From the NCBI RefSeq assembly GCF_963259705.1, contig NC_081844.1, positions 32,367,341 to 32,431,340 on the forward strand: a DNA stretch of 64,000 bases. Reading direction: 5' to 3'. The notes under the pieces are model-generated. The model saw nothing but the letters and a program-made list of their open reading frames with translations. It was not told where the DNA came from and ran no database searches. This DNA comes from Myotis daubentonii. Taxonomy: Eukaryota > Chordata > Mammalia > Chiroptera > Vespertilionidae. The position numbers and the translations under genes were made by a program. Positions 63,987 through 64,000 of the stretch are shown one piece after another. Position 1 is the stretch's first letter, and every line of letters begins with the position of its first letter.

Positions 63987-64000
63987 TAGAGGCCTGGTGC
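63987..64000 (-). mobile_element. Start of a second, abutting Helitron (cut by window end)
   Basis: TAGAGGCCTGGTGC repeats the terminal word of the element to its left (CTAGAGGCCCGGTGC) with two changes and starts right at that element's other end. Confidence 0.55.

Larger units (their letters stand above)
21705..64000 (+). other. GNG7: Presumed GNG7 intron 1, continuing past the window
   Basis: From the donor at 21705 to the window end I find no exon with recognisable protein coding. The stretch is filled with repeats, listed one by one. Parts with no repeat that I can name include about 22330-23090, 23840-25080, 30180-30360, 35050-36000, 38370-39340, 46000-46450, 50740-51340, 52540-53490, 57430-58360, 58410-59110 and 62830-63510. 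Short ORFs there look like chance. Further non-coding GNG7 5' exons could be present but cannot be recognised from sequence alone. Confidence 0.5.

Noticed and set aside
1..64000. CRISPR arrays, prophage, plasmid or operon structures
   Set aside because: Direct repeats here are SINEs, microsatellites and one minisatellite; genes have introns, CpG islands and poly-A signals.

Overview
This is nuclear DNA from a bat, most likely a vespertilionid (Myotis, Eptesicus or Pipistrellus type). The diagnosis rests on mobile DNA. There are more than thirty copies of a tRNA-derived SINE of the VES type. There are HeliBat-like Helitron ends (a CTAG end beside a short hairpin, and TC ends with an A/T-rich start). 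There is also a SPIN-type hAT transposon with a perfect 8-bp target duplication. No prokaryotic, plasmid or CRISPR feature is present.

Three co-oriented genes lie on the + strand in an order I recognise from mammalian 19p13.3-type synteny. (1) SLC39A3 (zinc transporter ZIP3): both coding exons are present (922-1131 and 3882-4616), giving 314 aa. (2) DIRAS1 (Ras-like GTPase): a CpG-island first exon ends at 12373, an intact 198-aa single-exon ORF lies at 15208-15804, and a 3' UTR of about 2.5 kb ends after AATAAA at 18323. (3) A second CpG island at 21.38-21.86 kb has a donor at 21704/21705. By synteny it is the 5' non-coding exon of GNG7. No GNG7 coding exon is visible, and the rest of the window (about 42 kb) looks like its first intron.

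Between and inside the genes the sequence is a record of layered transposition: ancient MIR and L2 fragments, MaLR-type LTR relics, old hAT relics (one MER20-like family appears more than ten times), old L1 fragments and one better preserved L1 3' end. Younger bat-specific VES SINEs, Helitrons and hATs overlie these. Many insertions keep target-site duplications, so the order of events can be read directly.

The strongest points for a second look are: a U1 snRNA-derived sequence joined to an unidentified 3' part and a poly-A tract, flanked by a near-perfect duplication (26.09-26.47 kb); a SPIN element; a foldback hAT; Helitrons joined end to end with no spacer and carrying CTCF-like motifs; an unclassified 374-bp insert with an 8-bp duplication; a 40-bp minisatellite just inside the presumed GNG7 intron; and a Gln-to-Leu change beside the metal-binding motif of ZIP3. 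I found no evidence for a new multigene system.
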